Made by a program: the position numbers and the translations under genes. Below are positions 8,291-15,940 of a DNA stretch of 64,000 bases, piece after piece. Numbering within the stretch: position 1 is the stretch's first letter; each line of letters starts with the position of its first letter. Source of the DNA: a virus; the IMG/VR virus record IMGVR_UViG_3300035181_001003, positions 1-64,000 of that record, one strand, 5' to 3'. The notes beneath the pieces were generated by a model. It saw nothing but the letters and a program-made list of their open reading frames with translations, searched no databases and was not told the DNA's origin.

Positions 8291-9399
8291 ACTGGTCCTA
8301 TAATTTTTACACCTGATAATCTTGTTGCGCTAGTGTCTGAAACAATTGCCGATGATGTCGCGTACGTGTCAGCTGTTATAAATGATGAGTTACTTAACAC
8401 TGCATTCTGAATCAATTTGAGTGGCGGGAATATTTCTCTTACAAAATTCGCATCAGCGTTTAGTTCCATGAACGTATTTTCTGATGTTGATAGATTAAAG
8501 TCTGCCTTTAGCAAGCTTATGTCTACATTATAATTCATGTAGCGGTCAACGTTTTCGAAAGGTGATGAGGCTAACAAGAAAACAGCAGGGCTTGAAACAA
8601 GCGTTGTTCCGAGCGCATCGTAAATTCCGTCAACCTTAAACTTGGCTGAGTTGGGAAGCGAGCTAACAGTAGAACAACTATAAACGAACCACTTTGCTCC
8701 AAAATTATCCTCTGCCCAATTTACATTTCCCCATGAACCAGAATTCGCTGTAATAGTAGCATCTTGATTTGCCGTGAACAGAAGGTCACGAGCAATAGTT
8801 GCCTTTTGAGAGTAAACGGTAACCTCGACGGCAGTTCCAATTGGAAGGATGTTCGAGAACGTTACAATGTTTGGAACCCACGAAGCAAAATCAGCTGGAA
8901 TGCTATCCACACCATTAACCCTAACGAAGACCCTGCCCTCATCAATAGCTGCTTGGGAGAACTTAAGAATCTTTCCATTTGTATCCTTGCCAGATACTGT
9001 ATTGCTCGCGGCAGTTAGAGTATATTGGTACTGTTGGTACGTAACGTCATCCGTGCGACGCTGAATTAATCGAAGAACAACTTGTTGGTTTGCAGCGACC
9101 CACGACTGTGCCGCCATGATTGCAACTGTAACTATTCCGGTTGATGATGTCGATAGGGAGAACGGTTGAGTTGCGATATCAGCTGGAACCACGACGTTTG
9201 AAACACCACGTGGATACCAATCAGTTAGGCCTGCTACGGGAGGGGTGACCTCGGCAGTAGATGTTTCACCGATGATCGTCATCCTCCCACTGCATCCCTT
9301 AGTAATGATGCAAAGGTTTGGAGACACCCGAGTGTTGTCTTGGAGGATGTCCTTAATTCGGCGGCAGACTGTGCATTGGTATTTTACGTAATTTATCAT
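8287..9399 (-). CDS. Putative virion protein with N-terminal zinc ribbon, 370 aa
   Basis: The first 40 residues carry CTVC followed by two further cysteines (NLC, GCSG), the spacing of a small zinc-binding ribbon. The rest is Ser/Thr/Val-rich beta sequence typical of phage structural proteins, with a GXW-type segment near 220. It forms an operon with 7766 and 7366. Assignment as a baseplate or neck-type virion component is inference from composition and neighbours; no T4 gene equivalent is recognised. Confidence 0.7.
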   Translation of the reverse strand: MINYVKYQCTVCRRIKDILQDNTRVSPNLCIITKGCSGRMTIIGETSTAEVTPPVAGLTDWYPRGVSNVVVPADIATQPFSLSTSSTGIVTVAIMAAQSWVAANQQVVLRLIQRRTDDVTYQQYQYTLTAASNTVSGKDTNGKILKFSQAAIDEGRVFVRVNGVDSIPADFASWVPNIVTFSNILPIGTAVEVTVYSQKATIARDLLFTANQDATITANSGSWGNVNWAEDNFGAKWFVYSCSTVSSLPNSAKFKVDGIYDALGTTLVSSPAVFLLASSPFENVDRYMNYNVDISLLKADFNLSTSENTFMELNADANFVREIFPPLKLIQNAVLSNSSFITADTYATSSAIVSDTSATRLSGVKIIGPV

Positions 9400-9644
9400 C
9401 AGCTCTTCTTGACTCTGTAATTTCTAAGGATATTACTCACATCATTGCAAGTGTAGGCATCACCGTTCTTAAAGTTAGACACAGTAACGCACTTGTCACC
9501 ATCAGTGATAACAACAAGCGGTAATTGAAGGTATTCCTTTACGGAGGTATTTATTACATCGACCCCTGCAGCAATTATGCCAGTTAGAATCGCCATAATA
9601 ATAAGCTGCGCAGTGGAAACTTGATAGTACTTAACTGTTTTCAC
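9399..9644 (-). CDS. Small protein with N-terminal membrane helix, 81 aa
   Basis: Residues about 12-32 are hydrophobic and form a single membrane anchor after a short Lys-containing N-terminus; the remainder is polar with two cysteines (CVTV, YTCND) that could form a disulfide outside the cytoplasm. Coupled by a one-base overlap with the gene at 8287. A signal-anchor or spanin-like role is possible but not supported further. Confidence 0.7.
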   Translation of the reverse strand: MKTVKYYQVSTAQLIIMAILTGIIAAGVDVINTSVKEYLQLPLVVITDGDKCVTVSNFKNGDAYTCNDVSNILRNYRVKKS

Positions 9645-9828
9645 TTGGTGCCTTTACTTCATAAAGCTGATCAGGCGATACCCACTTAACCCAGTCAAAG
9701 TCTCGTACAGGGGTAATCTCTGCAAGAATCATAATAGATGGAGGCTTGCCTGGAAGCTGCTTTACACTGCGCGTAGCTTCTCTCCCAGTCTTTTTGACCT
9801 CCACGCCTTCAAAAACGTAGGTTGTCAT
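9631..9828 (-). CDS. Unknown protein, 65 aa
   Basis: Small basic protein, predicted beta-rich. It overlaps both neighbours (14 bases with 9399-9644, 4 bases with the exonuclease gene), so it is part of the same transcript. No family recognised. Confidence 0.7.
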   Translation of the reverse strand: MTTYVFEGVEVKKTGREATRSVKQLPGKPPSIMILAEITPVRDFDWVKWVSPDQLYEVKAPSENS

Positions 9829-10457
9829 AGCTGTTCTAATGCAATATTTACAAGGCCTCGAATTCCTCTAGCAGTTGCTAAAGTCTGTTCCGCATCCTGG
9901 AGAGCATTATGCTTTCCGCGCTGTTCAAATCCCATCTTTTCGAAGAGCAGGTCTGACTTAAAAAGTCCCATCGTAACAAATCCGATAGGTGATGTATCAA
10001 GGATGACATGATGAAGTTGAATCCATGAAGTGAATTGCGTTTGCTTTTCAACAGAGAATTCAATCTCGATTTGATTTAACAGCTGATTTGTGAATCGGCG
10101 GTCAAATTCTGCGTTGTGACCCATGAACATCACTTTGCCGTCTGGACCCCAATACTTCATGATGAGTTCAGCTAACTTAATAGCAGCATCTTCTTGAGAG
10201 ATACCATTCTTCTCAAGGTATTCTTGGGACAACCCGTGAATTGCTTCTGCTTCTGCAGACCACTTCCATTTAGGATTTAACTTAATCTCTACATAGAGTG
10301 ATTCAACTGGTTCAAACGTTAGTGCATTGAAGACGATAGCACCGAAGGATAGACCTTGGTAGTCTTTAGAAGAGTCGCCTCCCCATGTAGCACCAGATGT
10401 TTCCCAGTCGATAACTAAGCCGAAATCAGGTGTAACCGGCTTTTTTAAAATAGACAT
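9825..10457 (-). CDS. DnaQ-like 3'-5' exonuclease, 210 aa
   Basis: DEDD-superfamily exonuclease. Exo I is DWETSG (D18, E20), Exo II is HNAEFDRRF (around 114-122) and Exo III is HNALQDAEQT (around 184-193), with His of the DEDDh type. Similar stand-alone exonucleases in phages degrade RNA or DNA ends (T4 DexA is a relative). The ATG at 10457 has AAGGAG upstream. A CATAAATA late-promoter variant lies at 10476-10483. It forms an operon with the small genes downstream. Confidence 0.9.
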   Translation of the reverse strand: MSILKKPVTPDFGLVIDWETSGATWGGDSSKDYQGLSFGAIVFNALTFEPVESLYVEIKLNPKWKWSAEAEAIHGLSQEYLEKNGISQEDAAIKLAELIMKYWGPDGKVMFMGHNAEFDRRFTNQLLNQIEIEFSVEKQTQFTSWIQLHHVILDTSPIGFVTMGLFKSDLLFEKMGFEQRGKHNALQDAEQTLATARGIRGLVNIALEQL

Positions 10458-10475
10458 TAAACTACTCCTTAAGGA

Positions 10476-10483
10476 TATTTATG
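10476..10483 (-). promoter_or_regulatory. Late-promoter variant CATAAATA
   Basis: One mismatch to TATAAATA, 19 bases upstream of the ATG of the exonuclease gene at 10457. Plausible weak late promoter for the operon 10457 to 7366, which contains structural-looking genes. Confidence 0.35.
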
Positions 10484-10588
10484 AAATGCGTTTATCAGCT
10501 TATTGATCCAATATCTAACTTACCATTTTATATTGGAAATAAGGGTGATTTAGACAGAGAGCAAGAGCAATAATGATGGGTAGTAGTT

Positions 10589-11185
10589 TCACAGTTTCAT
10601 CCGTGCAATAGAAATTGTTGTTTGAGCTTCTGCAATGCGAGTTGCAATACTTGTAGATTTGATTTCTGTTAGGGGCAGATTGCCTGACTCGATGAATTCC
10701 CGAATAGCAATATTCACGAAGGCTCTGCTTTCTAAGTCAGCACGATTTGGATCTGCCACAAATGAAACAGCATCAGATATAGGAACAAATAGAAAATTGC
10801 AATAGTTAGTTGCCATATCTCTACATGCCTTCTTATACACGACTGCTTGACGATCAGTCATATGGTCAATTAACAGTCTTCGGCACCACATCTCAGTGTA
10901 TGACCAAACATCTGCAGGAGTTCGTTCAACTAATACTATCTCACTGGTTTCAAGTGCTTCTTGATCTCGATCAAACATAGCATCGAGGATAGCATATTGA
11001 AGAGCCCACATGTTCGCTTTGGATTCTTGCGCTCTAGCTAGAGTATCCCAGCCCAGTGTTTTCTGTGCCGATCTGGATAGTTGCGCTTGATTAACTGGAT
11101 ACCCCAGGTCTTTAATACCTTTGATGATAGTACTCTTACCAGTTCCGTGTGTTCCACAGAGACCAACGATTCTTGCTTTTGACAT
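10589..11185 (-). CDS. P-loop NTPase, nucleotide-kinase-like (AAA_28 type)
   Basis: Walker A is GTHGTGKST (11-19) near the N-terminus, followed by a helical core and ERTPADVWSY near 100, the lid-region pattern of NadR/AAA_28-type kinases. Proteins of this family in T4-like phages are annotated as deoxynucleotide or nicotinamide-type kinases, usually without biochemical proof. Substrate cannot be read from sequence. The start is coupled to the gene at 11185 by a one-base overlap. Confidence 0.8.
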   Translation of the reverse strand: MSKARIVGLCGTHGTGKSTIIKGIKDLGYPVNQAQLSRSAQKTLGWDTLARAQESKANMWALQYAILDAMFDRDQEALETSEIVLVERTPADVWSYTEMWCRRLLIDHMTDRQAVVYKKACRDMATNYCNFLFVPISDAVSFVADPNRADLESRAFVNIAIREFIESGNLPLTEIKSTSIATRIAEAQTTISIARMKL

Positions 11186-11637
11186 TATCTATCCTTACAG
11201 ATTAATCCAGTTACGTCTGGATAAACGTGTGCGTTGTTATCTAAACGTGGAACATCATTGGTGTAGTATTTGCCAGCACTGGTACGAAAGAACTCTTGCT
11301 CCACATACCACCACCCCTCAGCTAAAGCATTTTCAATATCACCTGGATTCTTCGGCCCATATAGAATAAAGAATCCGTACTTAGCGTTGGGCCGAGGACC
11401 ATCATAGCACACTTTCTTAAACCGGTGCCCGATGGGATCGGTCCATGCTTGCACCATTGAGTCGAGCATTGCATCTTCAGTGATTTGCTGGACTTGAACT
11501 GCTTGCTTAGGCTCTTCTTTCTTCGTACTGGAAGAATTTAGCGAAACAAATGTAGTAATAACAAACACAGCAATCCCAATGCCGCCGCTGATTAGAACGC
11601 CGGGGTCATCGATTAACCCCTTAATAATTTTCTTCAT
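11185..11637 (-). CDS. Membrane-anchored unknown protein, 150 aa
   Basis: After a short Lys-rich N-terminus, residues about 12-33 form one hydrophobic helix; the rest is soluble. It sits between the PTH2-like gene (4-base overlap) and the kinase-like gene (1-base overlap). No family recognised. Confidence 0.75.
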   Translation of the reverse strand: MKKIIKGLIDDPGVLISGGIGIAVFVITTFVSLNSSSTKKEEPKQAVQVQQITEDAMLDSMVQAWTDPIGHRFKKVCYDGPRPNAKYGFFILYGPKNPGDIENALAEGWWYVEQEFFRTSAGKYYTNDVPRLDNNAHVYPDVTGLICKDR

Positions 11638-12107
11638 GCGAGTCTCGATGTCTTCAGAAGTTTGATAAGATTGAAGATCGCTTGATCAGAATTTTGAAGA
11701 GGGTTGTCAATCTTCTGGTCAAAGATATTGCGACCCTCGAATTTGACAGACTCAATATCTACCGAAGAATAATAATTAGCAGTGAAATAGTTCTCTGGGA
11801 CTACAATACCTACGCAGGTACGAATACCACCAAGTGAATCCTCATCTTCATAGAATGCAGTGCATGGTAATCCACTTTGAGAACAGATGACTGCTGTATT
11901 GTCAAGCATAGCATTATTACCACCATTCAAAACAATGAATGTCTTATGGTTGTCTGCCCAGTCTGCAACCATATCGCGAAGAGCAGTAAGACTATATTCC
12001 TGGTCACCATATTTGCGAACGAGATCAACTGCCATGTGACCTGTTTGGATACCCTTTTGGATATCAGATAAATACATCTGAACAAAACTATATAATCGGA
12101 GTTCCAT
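11634..12107 (-). CDS. Peptidyl-tRNA hydrolase II-like protein, 157 aa
   Basis: The arrangement resembles the PTH2 fold: an N-terminal strand followed by a QKGIQTGHMAVDLV helix (compare the GQ-x-AAQ-x-x-HA segment of PTH2), a central FIVLNGGNNAML strand-turn, then SGLPCTAFYEDEDSLGG and TCVGIVVP (compare the D-x-G-x-T region and final strand). Members occur in many T4-like phages as short proteins of unproven activity. First gene after the early promoter at 12148-12177. Confidence 0.5.
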   Translation of the reverse strand: MELRLYSFVQMYLSDIQKGIQTGHMAVDLVRKYGDQEYSLTALRDMVADWADNHKTFIVLNGGNNAMLDNTAVICSQSGLPCTAFYEDEDSLGGIRTCVGIVVPENYFTANYYSSVDIESVKFEGRNIFDQKIDNPLQNSDQAIFNLIKLLKTSRLA

Positions 12108-12147
12108 AGGTTCCTTGAAAATAAATATTCAACTTGTTATAATTGCT

Positions 12148-12177
12148 ATTATAACACGTGCCCGACTAGAAGAAAAC
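12148..12177 (-). promoter_or_regulatory. Early-type promoter
   Basis: GTTTTC at 12172-12177, 18 bases, TATAAT at 12148-12153 on the minus strand. It would serve the genes from 12107 downward. It lies immediately beside the truncated 5' end of the HNH relic at 12183. Confidence 0.6.
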
Positions 12178-12182
12178 TGTAG

Positions 12183-12509
12183 GACAAGTTAGTTAGAAAG
12201 CATCACACTTGCCCTATATTATTAGGTGGTTCTGATGATACTGATAACATAGTTAAACTTACTATTGGGGAACATTTTATCTATCACAGACTGTTGGTAA
12301 GATGGCACATCGAGCAAAAATAAAAAAGCAAATCTTTGTGGGTCTAAATAGACCCACACGACATTAATCACAATGAGATTGGGATAAAAGACTTTGCAAA
12401 TGCTAATAATTTACCTTGGAAATCAATTTCAAATAGTCTAACAACTAAAGTGCCAGTGCTGAAAGGAATAGCAAAAGGCTGGATAGCACTTTCTAAATGC
12501 AAAGCATAA
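12183..12509 (+). pseudogene. Decayed HNH homing endonuclease
   Basis: One plus-strand frame across the gap between 12107 and 12516 reads as an HNH homing endonuclease tail. It has KHHTCPILLGGSDDTDNIV and LTIGEHFIYHRLLV, matching the HH-x-x-P-x-x-x-GGSDD-x-x-N-x-V-x-LT-x-x-EHF-x-x-H-x-LL pattern, then a NUMOD1-like DNA-binding segment (IKDFANANNLPWKSIS, GIAKGW). Two in-frame TAA codons (12321, 12345) break it, it has no start and the N-terminal part is missing. The orientation is opposite to the phage genes, as for an insertion. Confidence 0.8.
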
Positions 12510-12515
12510 CTTGAA

Positions 12516-12824
12516 TTAGATATCGAACTCTTCTAGTTTGTAAATTACACCATCAATGACTAAAGATGGTCTTGAACGGATGATAACACGAATTGGAATC
12601 GTTTCTCCGTCAATAAGAATATCGCAGTGATTTAAATCAGGCGACATCTGCATCTCTTTAATAGACACACCAACATTGTCAAATGACATCTTGATGATGT
12701 CAAGCAGTGTTGTTGCACTGTGTGGGCCGTCACTAGCGATAAGCTCATTGAAGTCTTTGATTGCTGTGTATCCGTCAGGTACGGAGCAGGTGAAAAGGGT
12801 TTGGTATTTAAATTCTATGGTCAT
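12516..12824 (-). CDS. Unknown protein, 102 aa
   Basis: Alpha/beta protein with no recognised family. The start at 12824 is GTG- or ATG-type within a short upstream gap that contains GATAAATA (a weak late-promoter resemblance). It is isolated between the HNH relic and the frameshifted gene at 12868. Confidence 0.75.
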   Translation of the reverse strand: MTIEFKYQTLFTCSVPDGYTAIKDFNELIASDGPHSATTLLDIIKMSFDNVGVSIKEMQMSPDLNHCDILIDGETIPIRVIIRSRPSLVIDGVIYKLEEFDI

Positions 12825-12867
12825 AGTACTACCTTATGCGATAGACTTATTTATCAAACCAATGTCC

Positions 12868-13033
12868 TCAGTCTGTAATGGCCTCGACATTCTCATCAAG
12901 CCACTCTTCATCATATGAGAAGACTTCAAGCCCACATCCCATTCAATGCAGATATCCCATGACAATTTGGAACTTTCAGTGACTACCCAATGCAGCCATT
13001 ACATTCAACCTTTGTTCCTACTGGATATTTCAT
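12868..13033 (-). pseudogene. Frameshifted small gene (about 55 codons)
   Basis: The ATG at 13033 overlaps the RNA ligase stop (ATGA) and begins MKYPVGTKVECNGCIG. The reading then has to shift twice, near 12985 and near 12925, each at a GGG run, to continue as VVTESSKLSWDICIEW and EVFSYDEEWLDENVEAITD before TGA at 12868-12870. Together these give one coherent small protein with CxxC. The total length is two short of a multiple of three, as expected for two single-base losses. Confidence 0.6.
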
Positions 13034-14088
13034 TTTTCCTTTTCCAAAAATTTATTCGAAATTGCCTTGAACGAGAATCCACCGTCCATTCGCTTGAACA
13101 CCAATCCTTCCCTAATAGGGTTGTTAATCGACGGGCCATCAGCAAACTTTAGAAGGTCTTCAACATTGAAGATGCCAAGCTCAGCAAGAGTAACATTGTA
13201 GTGTAGGATAGGCACGTGATTCACAATATGTGCATCTGCGCCGCATTCCATAAGTTCAGCAAACAGAGCCTTTCTTTCATCAGGTGTCAGCTTACGCTGA
13301 TCATCAATGAACTGCGCTTCGAAGATAAAGAACTTTGTATCCTTGAAGTTTTCACGGTTGCCTTGGATACAAGGACCCATCAGCTCACCTTGAACTGCAA
13401 TGTTCTTACCCATCTTATCAAGAACAGCCTGAAGCATAGAACCCTGGAACATCTTAACAAACGAGTTGTCCTTGTTCTCTTCGTTAATCTCCAGTTCAAG
13501 GTTACGAGAGCAGACACCAGTGTCTTGCTGGAACTTGTAAGTAGTAATAGAAGAACCATCAAGCTTGATAGTAACTTCGTAGCGAGCATCCTTGTTGTCA
13601 ATGAAAATCTCATCGACAATGTTCTGGCAGCGCTCCTGATCAGTCTTGCGAATGAAGCTAGGGAACAGACCCTTCACTTGTCCAGCCATATTAGCAGGAA
13701 GAACTGGTTCCCACTTAATGATACCAAGTTGTTCTGACACGTCAGTACCAATGCATTCATCACCAATAGAAAAGACTTCTTCAGGCTTACCAAGCACAGA
13801 AAGTGGAAGCAGAAGACCCTGCGACAGAGCACCACGCAACTTTACCGTGCGAAGCTTCTCACCCTTAATGCCTTCATAGACCCGGGGTTCCTTTCCCTTT
13901 GACAGGAATGGAGCAAGCTCATGTGGCACCCAGCAATCGATTTCACACATCACTATTAAAGTATCTTCTTCAAAATCTCCTTTTTTCACGACTATTTCCC
14001 ACCCATCCACAACAGCAACTTCAATTGCATCTGCGCCGGGAATTGGTAATAGTTTTGAAATTTTTCTAATTGTTGCAAGTTTTCTCAT
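13030..14088 (-). CDS. RNA ligase, DRB0094 family
   Basis: ATP-dependent nucleic-acid ligase of the DRB0094 RNA ligase type. An N-terminal OB-like region (about 1-115) precedes the adenylation motif KLDGSS (K175 attacks ATP). EGLVFKRMDG (motif IV) and FKAISNKFL (motif V) follow near the C-terminus. I place the start at 14088 (MRKLATIRK) because AAAGGATAAAC precedes it; the frame stays open 12 codons upstream without a good ribosome binding site. It likely seals 3'-OH/5'-P nicks in RNA during repair. A second, unrelated RNA ligase lies only 2 kb away at 14855-17468. Confidence 0.9.
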   Translation of the reverse strand: MRKLATIRKISKLLPIPGADAIEVAVVDGWEIVVKKGDFEEDTLIVMCEIDCWVPHELAPFLSKGKEPRVYEGIKGEKLRTVKLRGALSQGLLLPLSVLGKPEEVFSIGDECIGTDVSEQLGIIKWEPVLPANMAGQVKGLFPSFIRKTDQERCQNIVDEIFIDNKDARYEVTIKLDGSSITTYKFQQDTGVCSRNLELEINEENKDNSFVKMFQGSMLQAVLDKMGKNIAVQGELMGPCIQGNRENFKDTKFFIFEAQFIDDQRKLTPDERKALFAELMECGADAHIVNHVPILHYNVTLAELGIFNVEDLLKFADGPSINNPIREGLVFKRMDGGFSFKAISNKFLEKEK

Positions 14089-14139
14089 ATGTTTATCCTT
14101 TTGAAATAGATGCTTGAATACCATCTTCTAGAGATATAC

Positions 14140-14400
14140 TTAAGGTGTTTTCTCCTTCAACAGTGTATATTCTGGAACCACTTGATTAGGATGTGGGTTC
14201 ATTCCTTCTTGCACTCTATAAAGAGCTTCTAGCTTTTCCTGCACGTTCTGGTATAAGGTGTTCGCAATGTTATATTCAGTTAAGAGCTCTTGCGGTACTT
14301 CCATCGACATTGACTTAGGCCCATATTGATGCACTGGATCTTGTTCAGTAACTGGCCACCAGCGCCAACCCTCGTCTATCTCAATATAAACTTTAACCAT
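14140..14400 (-). CDS. Unknown protein, 86 aa
   Basis: N-terminal strand rich in Trp (EGWRWWPV) followed by a long helix. Its start overlaps the stop of the gene at 14400. No family recognised; position between the two RNA ligase genes is the only context. Confidence 0.75.
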   Translation of the reverse strand: MVKVYIEIDEGWRWWPVTEQDPVHQYGPKSMSMEVPQELLTEYNIANTLYQNVQEKLEALYRVQEGMNPHPNQVVPEYTLLKEKTP

Positions 14401-14780
14401 TATAAAGCCTTTAGTGATTTAATTTCTGTAAAGAAAATAGCATCGCTAGTGTATTCATCATTCCAATACTTCATAAGTGGCTCATAATTTAATTTTATCC
14501 AATCACAAATATCATCTACTTCAGAATTTTTCAGTTTAACTTTTCCAGCAATAGGACTTGGATTTTTAGAAATATCTATTGCAAAATTATCAGAATCAGA
14601 AAAAGTTTTTATATTTGAAACTTTAATTCGTGGGCCGTGGTGTTCTTTAACAGACTGCTTTGTTGATACATAGATAACAACAGGAATACCGGAATCTGCT
14701 TCCTTTATTCTTGCCATCTCCATTATTTCAGATTCAGACAAAATGCATGTTTCTTCGTATTTTATTTCTGTTAACTTCAT
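14400..14780 (-). CDS. Unknown protein, 126 aa
   Basis: Soluble alpha/beta protein with no recognised motif. It lies between the split-ligase C half and the DRB0094-type ligase and is coupled to the gene at 14140 by a one-base overlap. AT-rich codon use is somewhat stronger than in its neighbours, hinting at later acquisition. Confidence 0.75.
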   Translation of the reverse strand: MKLTEIKYEETCILSESEIMEMARIKEADSGIPVVIYVSTKQSVKEHHGPRIKVSNIKTFSDSDNFAIDISKNPSPIAGKVKLKNSEVDDICDWIKLNYEPLMKYWNDEYTSDAIFFTEIKSLKAL

Positions 14781-14854
14781 ATCAAGTCCTTTACTTATCC
14801 TATTGCTATAGCGGCTTCAGCTCCACGATCCGATCCATCATTAACTTTCGCATC

Positions 14855-15850
14855 TCAATCTCCTTCAGCAATAGATGGCATCATGACTACTTGAGCCTGG
14901 CCGTACTTTTCCTTAAGGATATTCTTTTCAAAATAATCCTTGTAGTTAGGTTCTTGCCCACTAAATGCTCGCATCAGCAGAGAGAAGTACTTGTGGCTGT
15001 TATGTGCGATAGCAAAGGTCTTTCGATCCATGCCTTCACATGCCTTTACAGTTGAATCAACCAGCTTTCGCAGGACATTCAGCTCAGTAACCACATTTTG
15101 TTCGATCTCTAGGATACGGTCAATGTTCACGTTTTCAGAAACCAGCATTGCCTTCATGTCATCCAGACCCTCGTCTAGAACCAGCTGAGCAATATCGCGT
15201 TCGCGAATGAATGTCATAGCGTGGTGGCGCTTGATATACCAGTCGGTCTTCAGCTTGACCATGTTTCCATCTTCAAACTGAAATACCCAACCTTCTACAC
15301 CTTCAACATTTTCATGTAGCCACTTAGCACGCTCCATGTTAAATGCAGCAAGCTTGAACTTACCGTCTTCGTAGTCTTCTGGATACCAGTTGGCATCTTC
15401 AGAAGGGAAGACATTAGCAAACTCAACTTCTTCAACGACCTTCACGTTGAACTCTTCAGCCCACTTATGAAGGTCTTCAGATTCCATGTACACACCAGTT
15501 ACGTTATCGCGAATGTGAAGCAATTGTAGTTCAGCTTCTGGGTAGAAGAGAACGATGCGAGCAGAAGGAGCAGTCCATTCAAAGATCGCCGTTAAATTTT
15601 GAGCGGTGACAAAGTTCACAAAAGACAGGACATGATGTCCAGGCTGCTCATACATCCACTTTTCAGCAGCTAGTGCAACGGCTGAGCTAAATGTCTTCTT
15701 AGATTTTAGCTTAACACCCAGATCTGTATTCACAGTATGAATCAATGAGTTATGGACGAGAATACCGTTCGCAAAAAAGTTTTTAGTACCAGTCTGAATG
15801 TCATATCGGTCAGATTGACTTTTAACTTTGGAGATATTTAGAATTTTCAT
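14855..15850 (-). CDS. Split-intein C-part fused to C-terminal RNA ligase 1
   Basis: Residues 1-34 are a short C-intein: RYDIQTGTKNFFANG matches intein block F and ILVHN followed by S matches block G (penultimate His, terminal Asn, Ser at +1). From S35 on the sequence is the C-terminal part of a T4 Rnl1-type RNA ligase: SLIHTV continues the broken KxDG-S motif, EGWVFQFEDG is motif IV and VKLKTDWYIKRH is motif V. The C-extein is 297 aa. Joined to the 96-aa N-extein from 16881-17468 it gives about 393 aa, near T4 Rnl1 (374 aa). Without trans-splicing neither half has a complete active site. The start has only a weak ribosome binding site. Confidence 0.93.
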   Translation of the reverse strand: MKILNISKVKSQSDRYDIQTGTKNFFANGILVHNSLIHTVNTDLGVKLKSKKTFSSAVALAAEKWMYEQPGHHVLSFVNFVTAQNLTAIFEWTAPSARIVLFYPEAELQLLHIRDNVTGVYMESEDLHKWAEEFNVKVVEEVEFANVFPSEDANWYPEDYEDGKFKLAAFNMERAKWLHENVEGVEGWVFQFEDGNMVKLKTDWYIKRHHAMTFIRERDIAQLVLDEGLDDMKAMLVSENVNIDRILEIEQNVVTELNVLRKLVDSTVKACEGMDRKTFAIAHNSHKYFSLLMRAFSGQEPNYKDYFEKNILKEKYGQAQVVMMPSIAEGD

Positions 15851-15897
15851 ATAGTAGTACCATGCTGATGGAAAAACGTGATTATATTGCGTTTGTC

Positions 15898-15905
15898 TAT
15901 AAATA
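15898..15905 (+). promoter_or_regulatory. T4-type late promoter for the homing endonuclease
   Basis: TATAAATA on the plus strand, 36 bases upstream of the ATG at 15941. It is the only plus-strand perfect match I found. It lies inside the longer possible ORF that begins at 15878, which argues that 15941 is the true start. Confidence 0.6.
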
Positions 15906-15940
15906 GATTATATCATAAATCTATCGTGGAAATACATAGT

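Noticed and set aside
12338-12357. 8-bp hairpin GTGGGTCT/AGACCCAC as a terminator
   Set aside because: It lies within the HNH relic reading frame and lacks a T-run on both strands.
13216-13737. Plus-strand ORF of 173 codons inside the RNA ligase gene
   Set aside because: Antisense to a clear DRB0094-type ligase; no ribosome binding site or domain.
15878-15940. Earlier start (15878) for the homing endonuclease
   Set aside because: The late promoter TATAAATA at 15898 lies within that extension, and the ATG at 15941 has the better site.
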